From the NCBI GenBank assembly GCA_963771025.1, contig CAVYRL010000007.1:13438-77437 (forward strand): a stretch of DNA of 64,000 nt, given 5' to 3'. Numbering within the stretch: the first letter of the stretch is position 1; each line of letters begins with the position of its first letter. Shown in pieces: positions 16,092 through 24,593 of the stretch. This DNA is from Miltoncostaea sp963771025 (GTDB taxonomy: Bacteria > Actinomycetota > Thermoleophilia > Miltoncostaeales > Miltoncostaeaceae). A program made the translations under genes and the position numbers. The notes beneath the pieces were generated by a model that saw nothing but the letters and a program-made list of their open reading frames with translations, made no database searches and was not told the origin of the DNA.

Positions 16092-17258
16092 ATGGGCTCG
16101 CCCGGTCCCCTCAAGGTGATCGTGGTATGGACCGGGTACCGCCCCGGGCCGTGGGTCCTGCGGGCGCTCAAGGCGGCGGGCCACCGGCCGATCGGGGTCA
16201 GCCCCGATCCGGCGGGTGGCCGCTCCACGGCATGTCTGCGGCCGCTGCGCTGCCCCTCCCCCTCGACCTCGCCCGACCGCTTCCTCGCCGGCCTCGAGGT
16301 GCTGTGCCGGGAGCACGGGGCGCATGCGGTGCTGCCGCTCAGCGAGAACGCCGTCGAGGTGCTTGCCGACCGCGTGGAGGGAGGCCTCGCGGGCGCCGTG
16401 ATCGTCGGGCCCGACGCGCGCCAGTACCGGGAGCTCTGCGACAAGACGACGCTCCGCGACACGGTCGCGGCGGCGGGGCTCGAGAGCCCGGCGGGCGTCA
16501 CCGTCGGGCGCGAGGGACCCACCGGTCCGTGGCCGAGCTTCCCCTCGATCGTGAAGCTGCGGGCGACCGCGATGGGCGCCTCCGCGATCGAGGTGCTGGT
16601 GGTCCACGACGAGCGGGGGCGGGCGGCCGCCGTCGAGGCGATCGTGTCGGCCGGCCACGAGGCCGTGGTCCAGGAGCGGGTGATCGGCACCCACTGGACG
16701 GTGCACGCCGTGCGTGGCGCGGACGGCCGGTTCGCGGCCGTTCTCGGCCGCATCGAACGCACCTTCCCGCGGGGAGCGGGGATGCCGTCCGTGATCAGCG
16801 TGCTGGCGCGCGAGGGCCCGGCGATCGACGCGGCGCGCCGGGTGCTCGACCAGGTCGACTACCGGGGTCTGGCAAACGTGCAGCTCTTCGAGCGGGCCGA
16901 CGGGCTCTTCGTCGTGCACGACGTGAACCTGCGCCCGCCGGCGCCCGTGGCGCTGAGCATCAGGGCGGGCCTGAACCTCCCCGCGCTGGCCGTCGAGGCC
17001 ACGGTCGGACGGGAGTGGGCGGCGCCGCGCGCGCCGCTGAGGCCGTTCGCGTACATCTCACGATTCGACGAGATGAAGGGGTTGGTCGACGACGCCTCCG
17101 TGGGCGGGCCGATGACGGCCCTGCGGCGCGCCGCCCGCGTCCATGGCCGCGGGCGGCGGCTGGTGGATCCTCCCCTGCGCGACCCGCTCTGGCTCGCGCG
17201 GGTGCCCCGCGGGGTCGTGCGGCGGGCACGCGCCCAGATCGCGCCGGCGAGGACATAG
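16092..17258 (+). CDS. ATP-grasp domain protein
   Basis: This 388-residue protein has the three-part ATP-grasp layout. There is an N-terminal Rossmann-like strand (LKVIVVWTGYRPGPWVLRAL), a central DKTTLRDTVAAAGLESPAG segment that opens the ATP-binding domain, SIVKLRATAMGASAIEVLVV with the phosphate-binding Lys/Gly loop, and the C-terminal metal site region VVHDVNLRPPAPVALSI. Such enzymes ligate a carboxylate to an amine or thiol with ATP. The substrate is unknown; the fold resembles carbamoyl-phosphate synthase/biotin-carboxylase-type ligases. It is co-oriented with the upstream unknown gene (11 bp). Confidence 0.75.
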   Translation: MGSPGPLKVIVVWTGYRPGPWVLRALKAAGHRPIGVSPDPAGGRSTACLRPLRCPSPSTSPDRFLAGLEVLCREHGAHAVLPLSENAVEVLADRVEGGLAGAVIVGPDARQYRELCDKTTLRDTVAAAGLESPAGVTVGREGPTGPWPSFPSIVKLRATAMGASAIEVLVVHDERGRAAAVEAIVSAGHEAVVQERVIGTHWTVHAVRGADGRFAAVLGRIERTFPRGAGMPSVISVLAREGPAIDAARRVLDQVDYRGLANVQLFERADGLFVVHDVNLRPPAPVALSIRAGLNLPALAVEATVGREWAAPRAPLRPFAYISRFDEMKGLVDDASVGGPMTALRRAARVHGRGRRLVDPPLRDPLWLARVPRGVVRRARAQIAPART

Positions 17259-17277
17259 CCCGCGGGATTCACGCCAT

Positions 17278-17289
17278 TACCAATGGGTA
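17278..17289. promoter_or_regulatory. Palindrome upstream of nitrite/sulfite reductase
   Basis: A TACC-AATG-GGTA inverted repeat lies 43 bp before the reductase start, in a short AT-rich island that also contains CTGGTATTTT. It could be an operator for a redox, sulfur or nitrogen regulator. No specific regulator can be named. Confidence 0.3.
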
Positions 17290-17331
17290 TCTGGTATTTT
17301 CTCCGCCTCGACGAGACACGAGGGCGGTGGA

Positions 17332-19596
17332 ATGAGCGGGATCGATTGGCGTGAGCGGGTTCTCGACCAAATGCCTCCGGCCCTGGCCGAGGAGATCGAC
17401 ATCTTCGAGGGCCAGATGGAGTTGCGCCGCCAGGGCAAGATCGAGGACCGGGTCTTCGCGGAGACCCGCCTGCGGCGCGGCGTGTACGGCCAGCGCTACG
17501 ACAACGGCCAGCGCCACGACGGGCTGGCCTCACGGCAGCTGGTCTTCCCCGCCGGTGAGCTCACCAAGGGTCCCGAGACCCTGTGGGACGCGCCGGGAAT
17601 GGTGCGCATCAAGGTGCCCTACGGCGGCATCACGCCGGATCAGCTCGACGTGATCGCGGAGCTCGCCGAGGAGTACTCGGACGGGATCCTGCACATCACC
17701 ACCCGCCAGGACGTTCAGCTGCACTACGTCCACATCGACGACACGGCCGACCTGATGCGGCGCCTCGCGGCGGTCGACATCACCACCCGTGAGGCCTGCG
17801 GCAACGGCGTCCGCAACCTCACCGCGTGCCCTCTGGCCGGCGTGTGCCACACCGAGGCGTTCGACACCACCGCCTACGCCGCCGCCCTCTTCCGCTTCCT
17901 GCTGGGCCACCCGGACTGCCAGGATTTCGGTCGCAAGTTCAAGCCGGCCTTCTCCGGCTGCGCGGGCGAGGCCTGCGGGCTGGTGATGATGCACGACTTC
18001 GGCGCCATCGCCCGCCGGACCGTGGTCGACGGCGTCGAGCGACGCTCCTTCGACCTCTACGTGGGCGGCGGGCTCGGTACGACCCCGCACCAGGCGAAGC
18101 TGCTCTACGAGGACCATCCCGTCGAGGAGCTGCTCCCCGCGGTGCAGTCGATCGCCCGCGTCTTCGGCCGTCTGGGAGAGAAGGCCAATCGCAACCGCGC
18201 GCGCATCAAGTTCCTGGTCGCGAAGCTCGGCATCGACGAGTTCCGCCGCCTGGTCGATGAGGAGCGCAGGGTGCTCCCCCACGACGAACGCTGGACCTCC
18301 TACCTGCCCTCGGTCGAGGACTACACCGAGTCGCCGGTCCGGGAGTCGGTGCCCCGCCCGCCGAACGGCACGGCCACGGCGGAGGGCTACGAGCACTGGC
18401 TCTCGACCAACGTGTACCGCCAGCGCCAGGCCGGGTTCGCGGTCGCCACCATCGCCCTTCCCCTCGGCGACCTGACCTCGGAACAGACGCGCAAGCTGGG
18501 CGAGGTCGCCCGCCGCTACGTCGGCGACGCCGTGCGCACCACCGTCGAGCAGAACATCGTGTTGCGGTGGGTGCACGAGGGCGACCTGCCGGCGCTGCAC
18601 GCCGAGCTTGTCGCCATCGACCTCGCCACGCCCGGCGCCGGCACGATCGTCGACGTCACCTCGTGCCCCGGCACCGACACCTGCAAGCTGGGCATCGCGT
18701 CCTCGCGCGGCCTGGCCGCCGAGCTGCGCGCGCAGCTGGGCCGTCGCCAGTACGAGCTGGACGAGGCGGTGCGGGGCCTGCGCATCAAGGTGAGCGGCTG
18801 CTTCAACTCGTGCGGCCAGCACCACGTGGCCGACATCGGCTTCTTCGGCAACAGCCGGAAGATCAACGGCGTCACCGTGCCCCACTTCCAGGTGGTGCTG
18901 GGCGGGCGCTGGCGCGAGAACGCGGGCTCCTACGGCCTGGCCGTCGGCGCGGTCCCGTCCAAGCGGATCCCCGAGGTGGTGGACGTCATCACCACGCGGT
19001 TCGTCGCCGAGCGGGAGCCGGACGAGAGCTTCCAGGACTGGATCGTCCGCCTGGGCAAGAAGGAACTGGGCGCGCTGATCGGCGAGCTCAAGACGATCCC
19101 GACGCCCGAGGAGGCGCCCGGCGCCTACATGGACTGGGGCGACGCCCGCGTGTTCACCATGGGCGACCTGGGCATCGGCGAATGCGCGGGCGAGGTGATC
19201 TCCAGCACCGACCTCGAGCTGTCGTTCGCCGAGAGCATCGCCTTCGAGGCCCAGGTCGCGCTGGAGGACGGCGACCTGGAGCGGGCCGACGAGCGGGCCT
19301 ACGCGGCGATGGTGGCCGGTGCTCGCGCCCTGGTGCGCACCGAGTTCCCCAACGTGCCCGACGACCCCGACACCATCGTGAACGAGTTCAAGACGCGCTT
19401 CTACGACACCGAACGCTTCTTCGACCGCTTCGCGAAGGGCCGCTTCGCGCGCCCTCTGTTCGACCGCCACGCCGGGCCGCCCGAGATCCACGAGGCCGAG
19501 GCCGCGCGTTCCCTGGTGGAGGAGTCGCAGTTGTTCATCGACGCCGTCCACGCCTTCGAGATCCGCGAGGCCGGCGCGCAGTCGGCCCTCGTCTAG
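17332..19596 (+). CDS. Siroheme nitrite/sulfite reductase with extra C-terminal domain
   Basis: This 754-residue protein has two tandem nitrite/sulfite reductase repeats. The second half carries the 4Fe-4S/siroheme ligands C445-x5-C451 (SCPGTDTC) and C490-x3-C494 (GCFNSC). The first half also keeps a cysteine quartet, C166-x5-C172 and C210-x4-C215. Siroheme-binding basic residues are seen around GMVRIKVPYGGI and HITTRQDVQLHYV. It catalyses six-electron reduction of nitrite or sulfite with ferredoxin as likely donor. The last ~130 residues (from about 625) form a helical domain (LERADERAYAAMVAGARALV ... ESQLFIDAVHAFEI) not part of the standard enzyme. The next gene follows after 8 bp. Confidence 0.85.
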   Translation: MSGIDWRERVLDQMPPALAEEIDIFEGQMELRRQGKIEDRVFAETRLRRGVYGQRYDNGQRHDGLASRQLVFPAGELTKGPETLWDAPGMVRIKVPYGGITPDQLDVIAELAEEYSDGILHITTRQDVQLHYVHIDDTADLMRRLAAVDITTREACGNGVRNLTACPLAGVCHTEAFDTTAYAAALFRFLLGHPDCQDFGRKFKPAFSGCAGEACGLVMMHDFGAIARRTVVDGVERRSFDLYVGGGLGTTPHQAKLLYEDHPVEELLPAVQSIARVFGRLGEKANRNRARIKFLVAKLGIDEFRRLVDEERRVLPHDERWTSYLPSVEDYTESPVRESVPRPPNGTATAEGYEHWLSTNVYRQRQAGFAVATIALPLGDLTSEQTRKLGEVARRYVGDAVRTTVEQNIVLRWVHEGDLPALHAELVAIDLATPGAGTIVDVTSCPGTDTCKLGIASSRGLAAELRAQLGRRQYELDEAVRGLRIKVSGCFNSCGQHHVADIGFFGNSRKINGVTVPHFQVVLGGRWRENAGSYGLAVGAVPSKRIPEVVDVITTRFVAEREPDESFQDWIVRLGKKELGALIGELKTIPTPEEAPGAYMDWGDARVFTMGDLGIGECAGEVISSTDLELSFAESIAFEAQVALEDGDLERADERAYAAMVAGARALVRTEFPNVPDDPDTIVNEFKTRFYDTERFFDRFAKGRFARPLFDRHAGPPEIHEAEAARSLVEESQLFIDAVHAFEIREAGAQSALV

Positions 19597-19604
19597 GAGC
19601 CGAG

Positions 19605-20171
19605 ATGAGCGCGGTCGACGAGGTGCTCGTGGCGGATGTCGTCCGCATCGGCGCCAAGCTGTACGCGCAGAACCCCGAGGTGGTCGATGCCGACGCCTAC
19701 GCGGGCCTGTTCCACGGATGGATCCAGGAGCGCGTCCTCGACGGCGTCCCGATCGACGTCGCGGACTACACGCATGTTCCTGACGGGCCGGGGATCATTC
19801 TGATCGGCCACGAGGCCGATCGGTCGATCGACTTCGGCGAGGGTCGCCCGGGGGTGCTGTACCAGCGTAAGCGCGACCTCGACGGGCCGCTCGAGGAGCG
19901 CTTCAGGATCGCCCTCGAGGGCGCCGACGCGATCGCCGGCCGAGTCGAGGGCGACCCCGCCACGGACGGCGTGGCGTTCGGCCGTGAGGAGATCCTGATC
20001 CGGATCAACGACCGGCTGCGCGCGCCCAACACGGACGCCACCCTCGCCGCGATCCGTCCGGCGCTGGAGTCGGCTCTCGCGGCCGTGCGCTCCGGAGCCA
20101 CCGCGCGGATCGCGCGGGTCGCCGCAGATCCCAAGGGGCCGTTCACCGCCCGGGTTCTCCTGACCGCCTGA
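19605..20171 (+). CDS. Unknown protein coupled to nitrite/sulfite reductase
   Basis: The ATG at 19605 is preceded by GGAG and lies 8 bp after the reductase stop, so co-transcription is very likely. The 188-residue product has no membrane segment or signal peptide and contains no cysteine pairs for cofactor binding. Recognisable stretches are HVPDGPGIILIGHEADRSID and GVLYQRKRDLDGPLEERF, suggesting an alpha/beta cytosolic protein with a central strand ending in a glycine-rich turn. A role as assembly or accessory protein of the reductase is inference from position only. Confidence 0.6.
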   Translation: MSAVDEVLVADVVRIGAKLYAQNPEVVDADAYAGLFHGWIQERVLDGVPIDVADYTHVPDGPGIILIGHEADRSIDFGEGRPGVLYQRKRDLDGPLEERFRIALEGADAIAGRVEGDPATDGVAFGREEILIRINDRLRAPNTDATLAAIRPALESALAAVRSGATARIARVAADPKGPFTARVLLTA

Positions 20172-20193
20172 CCGGCGGCCGGGGGGTGCCCAG

Positions 20194-20715
20194 GTGGCGT
20201 TCGATCCCGTCATCGGCAGCCGGTTCGGCTTCACGGCCGACGACCTCGAGGCCAACCGCGACGGCCGGCTGACCGACGAGCAGAACCGGCTGCTGGACGC
20301 GGCGGTGACGGCGTACGACCGCGGCGCGCGACGGTCGGCGCGGCTGGTGGCGGTGGTGTTCACGGTCGCGATCGTGCTGACCGCCGTGGCGATCGCCGCC
20401 ACTCCGGGGGGCGGGCTGGCGGCCGCGTCGGTCGCAACCGTCATCCTGACCGGCATCTTCATGATCGTGATGTGGGCGATGACGCGCGGGCAGCGCACCC
20501 GCGGAGCGATCCGCGACCGCCGGCTCCTCGTGGCCGAGGGTGTCCTCAACGTGCGCACCAGCCCGACGGGCACCTGGTACGCACAGGTGGGAGCCGCGCG
20601 CTTCGGAGTCGAGCGCGACCAGTCCACCGCGCTGCGCGAGGACGGACGCTACGCGGTGCACTATCTCGCCCTCCCCGACGGCGCGATGCCGCTGTCCATC
20701 GAGGCGCTGGACTGA
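20194..20715 (+). CDS. Two-TM membrane protein of unknown function
   Basis: This 173-residue protein starts at GTG 20194. A soluble N-terminal helix (residues 15-48) is followed by two TM helices (about 50-70 and 76-94) and a cytosolic C-terminal domain of about 75 residues rich in beta strands (GVLNVRTSPTGTWYAQVGAARFGVE). It lies 22 bp after the reductase-linked gene and ends before a terminator hairpin, so it closes this operon. No family recognised. Confidence 0.55.
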   Translation: MAFDPVIGSRFGFTADDLEANRDGRLTDEQNRLLDAAVTAYDRGARRSARLVAVVFTVAIVLTAVAIAATPGGGLAAASVATVILTGIFMIVMWAMTRGQRTRGAIRDRRLLVAEGVLNVRTSPTGTWYAQVGAARFGVERDQSTALREDGRYAVHYLALPDGAMPLSIEALD

Positions 20716-20730
20716 CGGCCACAGACGGCC

Positions 20731-20756
20731 CCGGGTCCGCGTGAGGGCGGGCCCGG
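20731..20756. terminator. Bidirectional hairpin terminator
   Basis: A 10-bp stem (20731-20740 with 20747-20756, one G-U pair) with a 6-nt loop sits between two convergent genes, the two-TM protein and the hydrolase. Confidence 0.6.
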
Positions 20757-20762
20757 AGGCGG

Positions 20763-21458
20763 CTACGCGGCGACCGGCTGCGCGGCGCGCGAGAGGCTGC
20801 GGACGGCCTGGACCAGCTCGTTGGGGCGATCGACGGCCACGTTGTGCCCGGCCTCGGACACGACGCGGAACCGCGCGTTCTGCATCCACGCGGAGAGCTC
20901 GCGTTGCACCTCCGCCGGGACGGCGCGGTCGGCGGCGCCCGCGAGCACGATCACGGGGGCGTCAACCTGCGCGAGGGCTCCGCGCCAGTCGGGACGTGTC
21001 CCCATGGCCTCCGCGGCGAGGGCGACACCCTCCGCGCCACGGCGCTCGCGCAGCGCTCGTGCGGCGCGAACCCAGCGGTCCTGACCCTCGAGATCCTCAC
21101 CGCGCGGGCCGACCCCCGAGACGACCAGGCCGGCGACCAGGCCGGGATGCCCCAGCGCCAGCGCGAGCGCGGTGGCCGCGCCCAGACCCACGCCGACCAG
21201 AACCGCGTCACCCCCCTCGGCGCCCACCAGACGGGCCACGTCGGAGGCGAAGTCGTCGATGCTCCACGGGCCGTGCGGGGTCGGCGAGTCGCCGTGCCCC
21301 CTGAGGTCCGGGGCGATGATGCGATACTCGTCCGAGACCGCGCCCACGGCGTCGATCATGCTCTGGCCGCTCTGTCCCAGATCGTGGAGCGCGACCAACA
21401 GCGGACCGTCGCCGGTGCGGTGGACAGCGAGCTCGATGGCAGGCGGAAGAGAAGGCAT
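20763..21458 (-). CDS. Alpha/beta hydrolase-fold protein without nucleophile serine
   Basis: ATG 21458 is chosen over an upstream GTG because AGGAG lies 7 nt before it; the product is 231 residues. The fold is clear: HDLGQSGQSM oxyanion loop, APDLRGHGDSPTPHGPWSIDDF, acid loop GAADRAVP, and the C-terminal histidine in EAGHNVAVDRP. The nucleophile elbow reads GVGLG (residues 89-93) instead of G-x-S-x-G, so Gly91 replaces the serine. Either it is non-hydrolytic or it uses another mechanism. It is divergent from a CGNR zinc-finger regulator 74 bp away, which probably controls it. Confidence 0.75.
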   Translation of the reverse strand: MPSLPPAIELAVHRTGDGPLLVALHDLGQSGQSMIDAVGAVSDEYRIIAPDLRGHGDSPTPHGPWSIDDFASDVARLVGAEGGDAVLVGVGLGAATALALALGHPGLVAGLVVSGVGPRGEDLEGQDRWVRAARALRERRGAEGVALAAEAMGTRPDWRGALAQVDAPVIVLAGAADRAVPAEVQRELSAWMQNARFRVVSEAGHNVAVDRPNELVQAVRSLSRAAQPVAA

Positions 21459-21532
21459 CGCGGCACTCCTGTAAACCACTGTGATAGACCTTTACCGGTG
21501 AGAATACGCCCGACCTGCCGGTCCGTCAAACA

Positions 21533-22084
21533 ATGACGCTGAGTTCCGCATTCGTGTTGATCGCGGGCCGGCCGGCGCTCGATCTGTGCAATACCCATCT
21601 CTGCGGAGAAGAACACCTCGCGACGCCGGAGGACCTCGCTCAGTGGTTCGTGAGCGCGGGGCTGACGGATCACCCGCCCGCGATCAGTCGCAGTGAGCTG
21701 ACGGCGGCGCGAGAGCTGCGGAGCGAGCTCCGGGCCGCCCTGCTCGCGTCCGACGGGCCCCGCGTCGCCGCGGTGGCGGAGGACTGGCTCGGTCGCGCGC
21801 CCGGCCGTCTGTGCGTGGAGGAGACCACGCTCACGCCGCGGTTCACACCGGCGGCGCAGACGTCGTGCTGCCTGCTGGTGACCGCGGTGCTCGACGCGCT
21901 CGACATCGTGAGGGACAGCCCCGGACGCGTGCGCGAGTGCGCGGACGAGACATGTCCGGTGATCTTTCTGGACACCAGCCGCAACCAGAGCCGGCGATGG
22001 TGTTCGATGGAGCTGTGCGGCGCCCGCTCCAAGGCGTTGAACGTACTACCGCCGCCACCGGGACTGAGCCCGGGCCGGGGCTAG
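21533..22084 (+). CDS. CGNR zinc-finger transcriptional regulator (ABATE domain)
   Basis: This 183-residue protein has the family layout. An N-terminal ABATE/DUF1470-like domain contains FVLIAGRPALDLCNT. The C-terminal zinc finger reads CADETCPVIFLDTSRNQSRR then WCSMELCGAR. The usual C-G-N-R ending is C-G-A-R here, a small deviation. Such proteins are usually small local DNA-binding regulators. It is divergent from the serine-less hydrolase and shares overlapping stop codons with the convergent second hydrolase (22081). The probable target is the 74-bp divergent promoter. Confidence 0.8.
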   Translation: MTLSSAFVLIAGRPALDLCNTHLCGEEHLATPEDLAQWFVSAGLTDHPPAISRSELTAARELRSELRAALLASDGPRVAAVAEDWLGRAPGRLCVEETTLTPRFTPAAQTSCCLLVTAVLDALDIVRDSPGRVRECADETCPVIFLDTSRNQSRRWCSMELCGARSKALNVLPPPPGLSPGRG

Positions 22085-22821
22085 CTCAGGCGGCGCGCCA
22101 GGAAGTCGGTGACGGCCCCGGCGAACGCCTCGGGGCGTTCGATGGCGGTGAGATGACCCGCCCCCGGCAGGACGACCAGTTCCGAGCCGGCGATGCCGGC
22201 GGCCAGGGCCTCGGCCCTGTCGGGCGGGGTGAGCGCGTCCTCGGCGCCGACGATGACCAGGGTGGGCGCGGTGACGGCGGCGAGATCGGGCCGCCGGTCC
22301 GCGCGCCCGGCAAGCGCCTCGAGCGCGCCCGCGACGCCCTCGGGCGTCTGGGTGTCGGCGATGGCCCGGACGGCCGCGAGGCTCGCCGCGTCGCCGGGGG
22401 CGACCAGCCGGACGGTGAAGTCGTCGAGGAACGCCGACAGGCGGCCGCCGCGCACCTGGGCGGCGCTCTCGTGACGGCCCGCCGCGGCCTCGGGCGTGTC
22501 GGGCTCGGCCCGGGAGTCGGCGAGGATCAGCGCGGCCACCCGGCCGGGGTGTCGGGCCACCAGCGACAGCGCGACGTATCCCCCGAGCGACAGCCCGCAC
22601 ACCACCGCGCGGCCATCCTTGGCCTCCGCCGCGATCCGCTCCGCGACGGCGTCGGCGAACCCGTCCACGGAGGCGCTCGCCACAGGCTCTGCCTGTCCGA
22701 GGCCCGGGAAGTCGGGCGCGACGACGGCGCGCGAGGCGGAGAGCATCGGGATGAGGGGAGCCCAGAAGCGGCCGTCCAACGGGAAGGGGTGGAGCAGGAC
22801 GAGGGGCGCGGGCTGAGGCAT
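22081..22821 (-). CDS. Alpha/beta hydrolase
   Basis: This 246-residue enzyme has the complete hydrolase triad layout: HPFPLDGRFW oxyanion segment, nucleophile elbow GLSLGG (VVCGLSLGGYVAL), acid in GAEDALTPPDR, and histidine in GAGHLTAIERP. It resembles 3-oxoadipate enol-lactonase or MhpC-like esterases, but the substrate cannot be assigned. The stop codon overlaps that of the convergent CGNR regulator gene. It has no signal peptide. Confidence 0.8.
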   Translation of the reverse strand: MPQPAPLVLLHPFPLDGRFWAPLIPMLSASRAVVAPDFPGLGQAEPVASASVDGFADAVAERIAAEAKDGRAVVCGLSLGGYVALSLVARHPGRVAALILADSRAEPDTPEAAAGRHESAAQVRGGRLSAFLDDFTVRLVAPGDAASLAAVRAIADTQTPEGVAGALEALAGRADRRPDLAAVTAPTLVIVGAEDALTPPDRAEALAAGIAGSELVVLPGAGHLTAIERPEAFAGAVTDFLARRLS

Positions 22822-22884
22822 GGTGGCTCCGAGCGATTTTCGCGGTCGCGACCGAGGGCCGCGACACCGTCAGGGCGGGGACGC

Positions 22885-22890
22885 TACCGT
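22885..22890 (+). promoter_or_regulatory. -10 element TACCGT, near-leaderless start
   Basis: TACCGT ends 8 nt before the GTG at 22899; no ribosome-binding site is visible. Confidence 0.4.
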
Positions 22891-22898
22891 GTCGGACT

Positions 22899-23810
22899 GT
22901 GAGCACCAGCACCCCCGTCGCCCTCACCGGGCCGGAGCGCCGCCGGCAGAGCAGCCTGGGCGGCCTCATCCCGGCCTCCGCCGTCGCCCGTGGGGGCGAC
23001 ACCCTGATCCTGGCCCTGTGCGTCGAGGTCCACACCGAGGGCGCCGTGCTGCCGCTGCTGGTGCTCTCGGACGCCCCGGGCCTCCTCGGCTGGGACCCGG
23101 TGGAGGGCCTCGAGGTGCGCGACGACACGGGCCGCGAGTACGAGGTGCACAGCTTGGCCCAGCAGGCCGGCCTGGGTGCCCTCCAGACCGCCGTGTGGAT
23201 CGCTCCCGCTCCCCTGCCCGAGGCCCGGCGCCTGCAGCTGGCGATGACCGGCCTGGTGCGCACCGCCGTCGCGCGCGGCACCGGCGTGGCGCGCCCGCTC
23301 GCGGGCTCGACCTGGTCGCTCGAGATCGATCTGGTTCCCGGCCGCACCGGCGTGCCGGTGCCCGACGAGCCGCCCGGGGCTCCGGCGACGGTGGGTCCGG
23401 CCCGCGTTCCGGCGCGGACCTTCGCCGGCTTCCGCGACCTGGTGCCGATCGGACAGGCGCGCATGGCCGAGGGCGCCGCGGTGTGCCTGTGGTCGCTGGA
23501 GCGCTACGCCGATCGCGGCGTGCTCAGCGTCGGGGCGCTGGCGGAGGAGCCGCTGCGCGTGGCGCCGCTGACCCCGGGCGTCGGACGCGTGGACGTCTGG
23601 GACGACCGCGGGCAGCGCTATGAGGTCTCGCCGATCCACGGCGCGGCGCGGCCAGGGTGGAGCGAGACGAGCCTCGAGGTGTCGCCCGCGATCAGCCCGG
23701 AGGCCGTCGCGCTGGGCATCCGGCTCGCCGACCTTCCCGGCCACGGTCCCTCCGCCGAGATCCTGGCGGGCCCGTTCACCTTCGGCGTGGCGGTGCCCCC
23801 ATCGGCGTGA
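22899..23810 (+). CDS. Unknown protein with internally duplicated beta domain
   Basis: This 303-residue cytosolic protein appears to be two copies of one domain. Residues about 22-135 and 175-295 share the same order: a Gly/Leu-rich strand, 'VE.H/LERYADRG' segment, then a W-(D)-x-V-x-x-x-V-x-D-D-x-G-x-x-Y-E-V motif. This reads LEVRDDTGREYEVHS in the first copy and VDVWDDRGQRYEVSP in the second. An Arg/Pro-rich linker separates them. It starts at GTG and is coupled to the glycosyltransferase gene downstream by a GTGA overlap. No family recognised. Confidence 0.6.
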   Translation: MSTSTPVALTGPERRRQSSLGGLIPASAVARGGDTLILALCVEVHTEGAVLPLLVLSDAPGLLGWDPVEGLEVRDDTGREYEVHSLAQQAGLGALQTAVWIAPAPLPEARRLQLAMTGLVRTAVARGTGVARPLAGSTWSLEIDLVPGRTGVPVPDEPPGAPATVGPARVPARTFAGFRDLVPIGQARMAEGAAVCLWSLERYADRGVLSVGALAEEPLRVAPLTPGVGRVDVWDDRGQRYEVSPIHGAARPGWSETSLEVSPAISPEAVALGIRLADLPGHGPSAEILAGPFTFGVAVPPSA

Positions 23811-24586
23811 CCGGCCCCCCCTCGGGACCGGTGTGGGTCGTCCTTCCCACCTACGACGAGGCCGAGAACGTGGTCGCGCTGCTCGACGCGGTCCTGGCGG
23901 TGGTCGACCGGGCGGGCCTCGAGGCCCACCTGCTGGTGGTGGACGACGGCTCTCCGGACGGCACCGCCGAGCTGGCCGCGGCGGTGGGCACGCGCGATCC
24001 GCGGGTCTCGGTGCTGCGGCGTGCGCGCAAGGAGGGCATCGGCCCGGCCTACCGCGCGGGCTTCCGCCACGCGCTGGACGCCGGGGCGGGGCTGATCGTC
24101 GAGATGGACTGCGACTTCTCGCACGACCCGGCGCGCCTGCCCGCCCTGGTGGCGGCGGCCGCCGACGCCGACCTGGTGCTGGGCTCCCGCTACGTGCCCG
24201 GCGGGGGCGTCGCCCGCTGGGGCGCCGTGCGCCGGGCGATCAGCCGCGCGGGCTGCCTCTACGCCCAGATCGTGCTGCGGGTCGGCGTGCGTGACCTCAC
24301 CGGGGGCTTCAAGTGCTTCCGCCGCGAGGTGCTCGAGGCCATCCCCCTCGACGAGGTGACCGCCGCCGGCTACGGCTTCCAGATCGAGATGACCTACCGG
24401 GCGCTGGTGCTCGGCTTCCGGGTGGTGGAGGTGCCGATCGTCTTCACCGAGCGCGAGTTCGGCTCCTCCAAGATGTCGCGCCACATCGTGTGGGAGGCGG
24501 CCTCCCTGGTGCCCCGGCTGCGCCGGCGGCTCGGGCCGGTGCCCGCCGCGACCTCCGAGGGCGCCGTCGAGGGCGCCCGCGCCTGA
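23807..24586 (+). CDS. Polyprenyl-phosphate mannose synthase-like GT2
   Basis: This 259-residue GT-A enzyme starts at a GTG overlapping the previous stop. Motifs are WVVLPTYDEAENV, LVVDDGSPDGTAELA (first Asp pair), EGIGPAYRAGFRHAL, VEMDCDFSHDPARLP (DxD-like metal site), and the late TGGFKCFRREVLE and FTEREFGSSKMSRHI. These match dolichol/polyprenol monophosphomannose synthase (DPM1/Ppm1). It makes polyprenyl-phosphate mannose from GDP-mannose at the membrane, a donor for extracytoplasmic mannosylation. There is no extra TM domain in this protein. Confidence 0.88.
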   Translation: MTGPPSGPVWVVLPTYDEAENVVALLDAVLAVVDRAGLEAHLLVVDDGSPDGTAELAAAVGTRDPRVSVLRRARKEGIGPAYRAGFRHALDAGAGLIVEMDCDFSHDPARLPALVAAAADADLVLGSRYVPGGGVARWGAVRRAISRAGCLYAQIVLRVGVRDLTGGFKCFRREVLEAIPLDEVTAAGYGFQIEMTYRALVLGFRVVEVPIVFTEREFGSSKMSRHIVWEAASLVPRLRRRLGPVPAATSEGAVEGARA

Positions 24587-24593
24587 CGGGCGG

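Noticed and set aside
17530..19551. A 673-codon minus-strand frame
   Set aside because: It is antisense to the nitrite/sulfite reductase, whose cofactor motifs are clear.
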